From positions 1 to 6,120 of the forward strand of contig SPDA01000133.1 of NCBI GenBank assembly GCA_004525155.1: a stretch of 6,120 nt of DNA, read 5' to 3'. This DNA comes from Spirochaetales bacterium. GTDB taxonomy: Bacteria; Spirochaetota; Spirochaetia; SPDA01. The position numbers were made by a program, and so were the translations under genes. The notes below the pieces were generated by a model. It was not told the origin of the DNA and made no database searches. It was given only the letters and a program-made list of their open reading frames with translations. Below, piece after piece: positions 5,717 to 6,120 of the stretch. Position 1 is the stretch's first letter; each line of letters opens with the position of its first letter.

Positions 5717-6120
5717 ATGAAAAAGATTTTTTTGTCCCTGGGGTGCCTGACAGCGGTCCTCCTGTTATTATTCAGTCCTCTGCCTGCCGCGGCGGCAGAT
5801 ACAGCCTGGGAAGGTACGGCATCCATGAGCCGGTTTGGCGAATTTCCTGTTACAGGATTTTACGGCGCCTCCAACTCCTTTCCGAGGAATACCATAGTCA
5901 GAATTCAGAATGTGGCCAACGGCAAGGAAACAACTGTCATAATTGCCGACAGGCTGCCCAATTCCAGTCTTTTTATACTGCTTTCCAGAGAAGCAGCCAT
6001 GGCCCTGGACATTCCGCAGGACGAAGTGACAAGCGTCAAGGTAGCCGTTCAGGAAGCAGCGCCTTCGCTCGGTGTAACTGGCGCTCAGCCCTCGGCAGGC
6101 AGTCAGCCGGTTGAAAAGCC
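5717..6120 (+). CDS. RlpA-like double-psi beta-barrel exported protein, 3'-partial
   Basis: The first 134 codons are in the window; the gene runs off the right edge. A signal peptide (MKKIFLSLGCLTAVLLLLFS, cleavage likely after PLPAAAA at 27) sends it to the periplasm. Residues about 30-112 look like a double-psi beta-barrel of the RlpA type: GFYGASNSFPRNTIVRI matches the RlpA GTxLRV region, then NVANGKETTVIIADRLP corresponds to the NxxNGxxVxVxVNDRGP motif, and LFILLSREAAMALDIP to the DLSxAAAxxLG helix. RlpA proteins bind peptidoglycan, and some are lytic transglycosylases acting on glycans without stem peptides. The Asp of the ADRLP motif (residue 78) is kept, but the WYGxxFHG segment with the catalytic His appears to be missing, so enzyme activity is doubtful. 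From about 113 a Gln/Ala/Pro/Ser-rich linker begins, and a C-terminal domain such as SPOR may follow outside the window. It has its own strong promoter and Shine-Dalgarno sequence. Confidence 0.82.
   Translation, partial: MKKIFLSLGCLTAVLLLLFSPLPAAAADTAWEGTASMSRFGEFPVTGFYGASNSFPRNTIVRIQNVANGKETTVIIADRLPNSSLFILLSREAAMALDIPQDEVTSVKVAVQEAAPSLGVTGAQPSAGSQPVEK

Noticed and set aside
5671..6114. Plus-strand open frame overlapping the RlpA-like gene
   Set aside because: It begins at a TTG inside the promoter, lacks a ribosome-binding site, and its translation is low-complexity shadow. The frame from 5717 has a signal peptide, a Shine-Dalgarno sequence and recognisable motifs.

Overview
The window reads as part of a bacterial chromosome with two membranes and roughly 50% GC. 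The best guess is a spirochaete (Treponema or Spirochaeta type). This rests on soft evidence: signal peptides ending in VFSQE-like sequences, a TPR lipoprotein with a relaxed lipobox, a long divergent uracil-phosphoribosyltransferase-like protein, and PEGA/beta-propeller and short RlpA-like exported proteins. I see no mobile element, CRISPR array, tRNA or rRNA.

Layout. (1) 3-1005 (+): a GAF-GGDEF diguanylate cyclase whose N-terminus lies outside the window. Its GAF domain is split between two frames at an A6 run around 111-122. (2) 1044-1592 (-): a small exported protein, probably an outer-membrane beta-barrel, convergent with the cyclase. (3) 1593-1745: a divergent intergenic region with a plausible promoter for the rightward genes. 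(4) 1746-2822 (+): a 358-aa protein with a uracil-phosphoribosyltransferase-like core, an N-terminal helical extension and a C-terminal extension. (5) 2819-3838 (+): a lipoprotein with seven in-phase TPR units, coupled to the previous gene by an ATGA overlap. (6) 3726-5042 (-): an exported PEGA-like plus seven-bladed YVTN-type beta-propeller protein. Its 3' end overlaps the TPR gene antisense by 113 bp, and its promoter is so close to the ATG that the mRNA may be leaderless. (7) 5133-5633 (+): an exported or lipoprotein-like protein of unknown function, divergent from the propeller gene. (8) 5717 to the right edge (+): the start of an exported RlpA-like double-psi beta-barrel protein behind a near-consensus sigma-70 promoter.

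How the genes fit together. Five of the seven genes encode proteins with export signals, so the region is mainly about the cell envelope. The only cytosolic-looking proteins are the phosphoribosyltransferase-like protein and, as far as can be seen, the cyclase. No classical multi-gene defence or biosynthetic system is evident. The most notable points are the broken cyclase frame, the divergent PRTase coupled to a TPR lipoprotein, the long convergent overlap, and the leaderless-looking propeller promoter.
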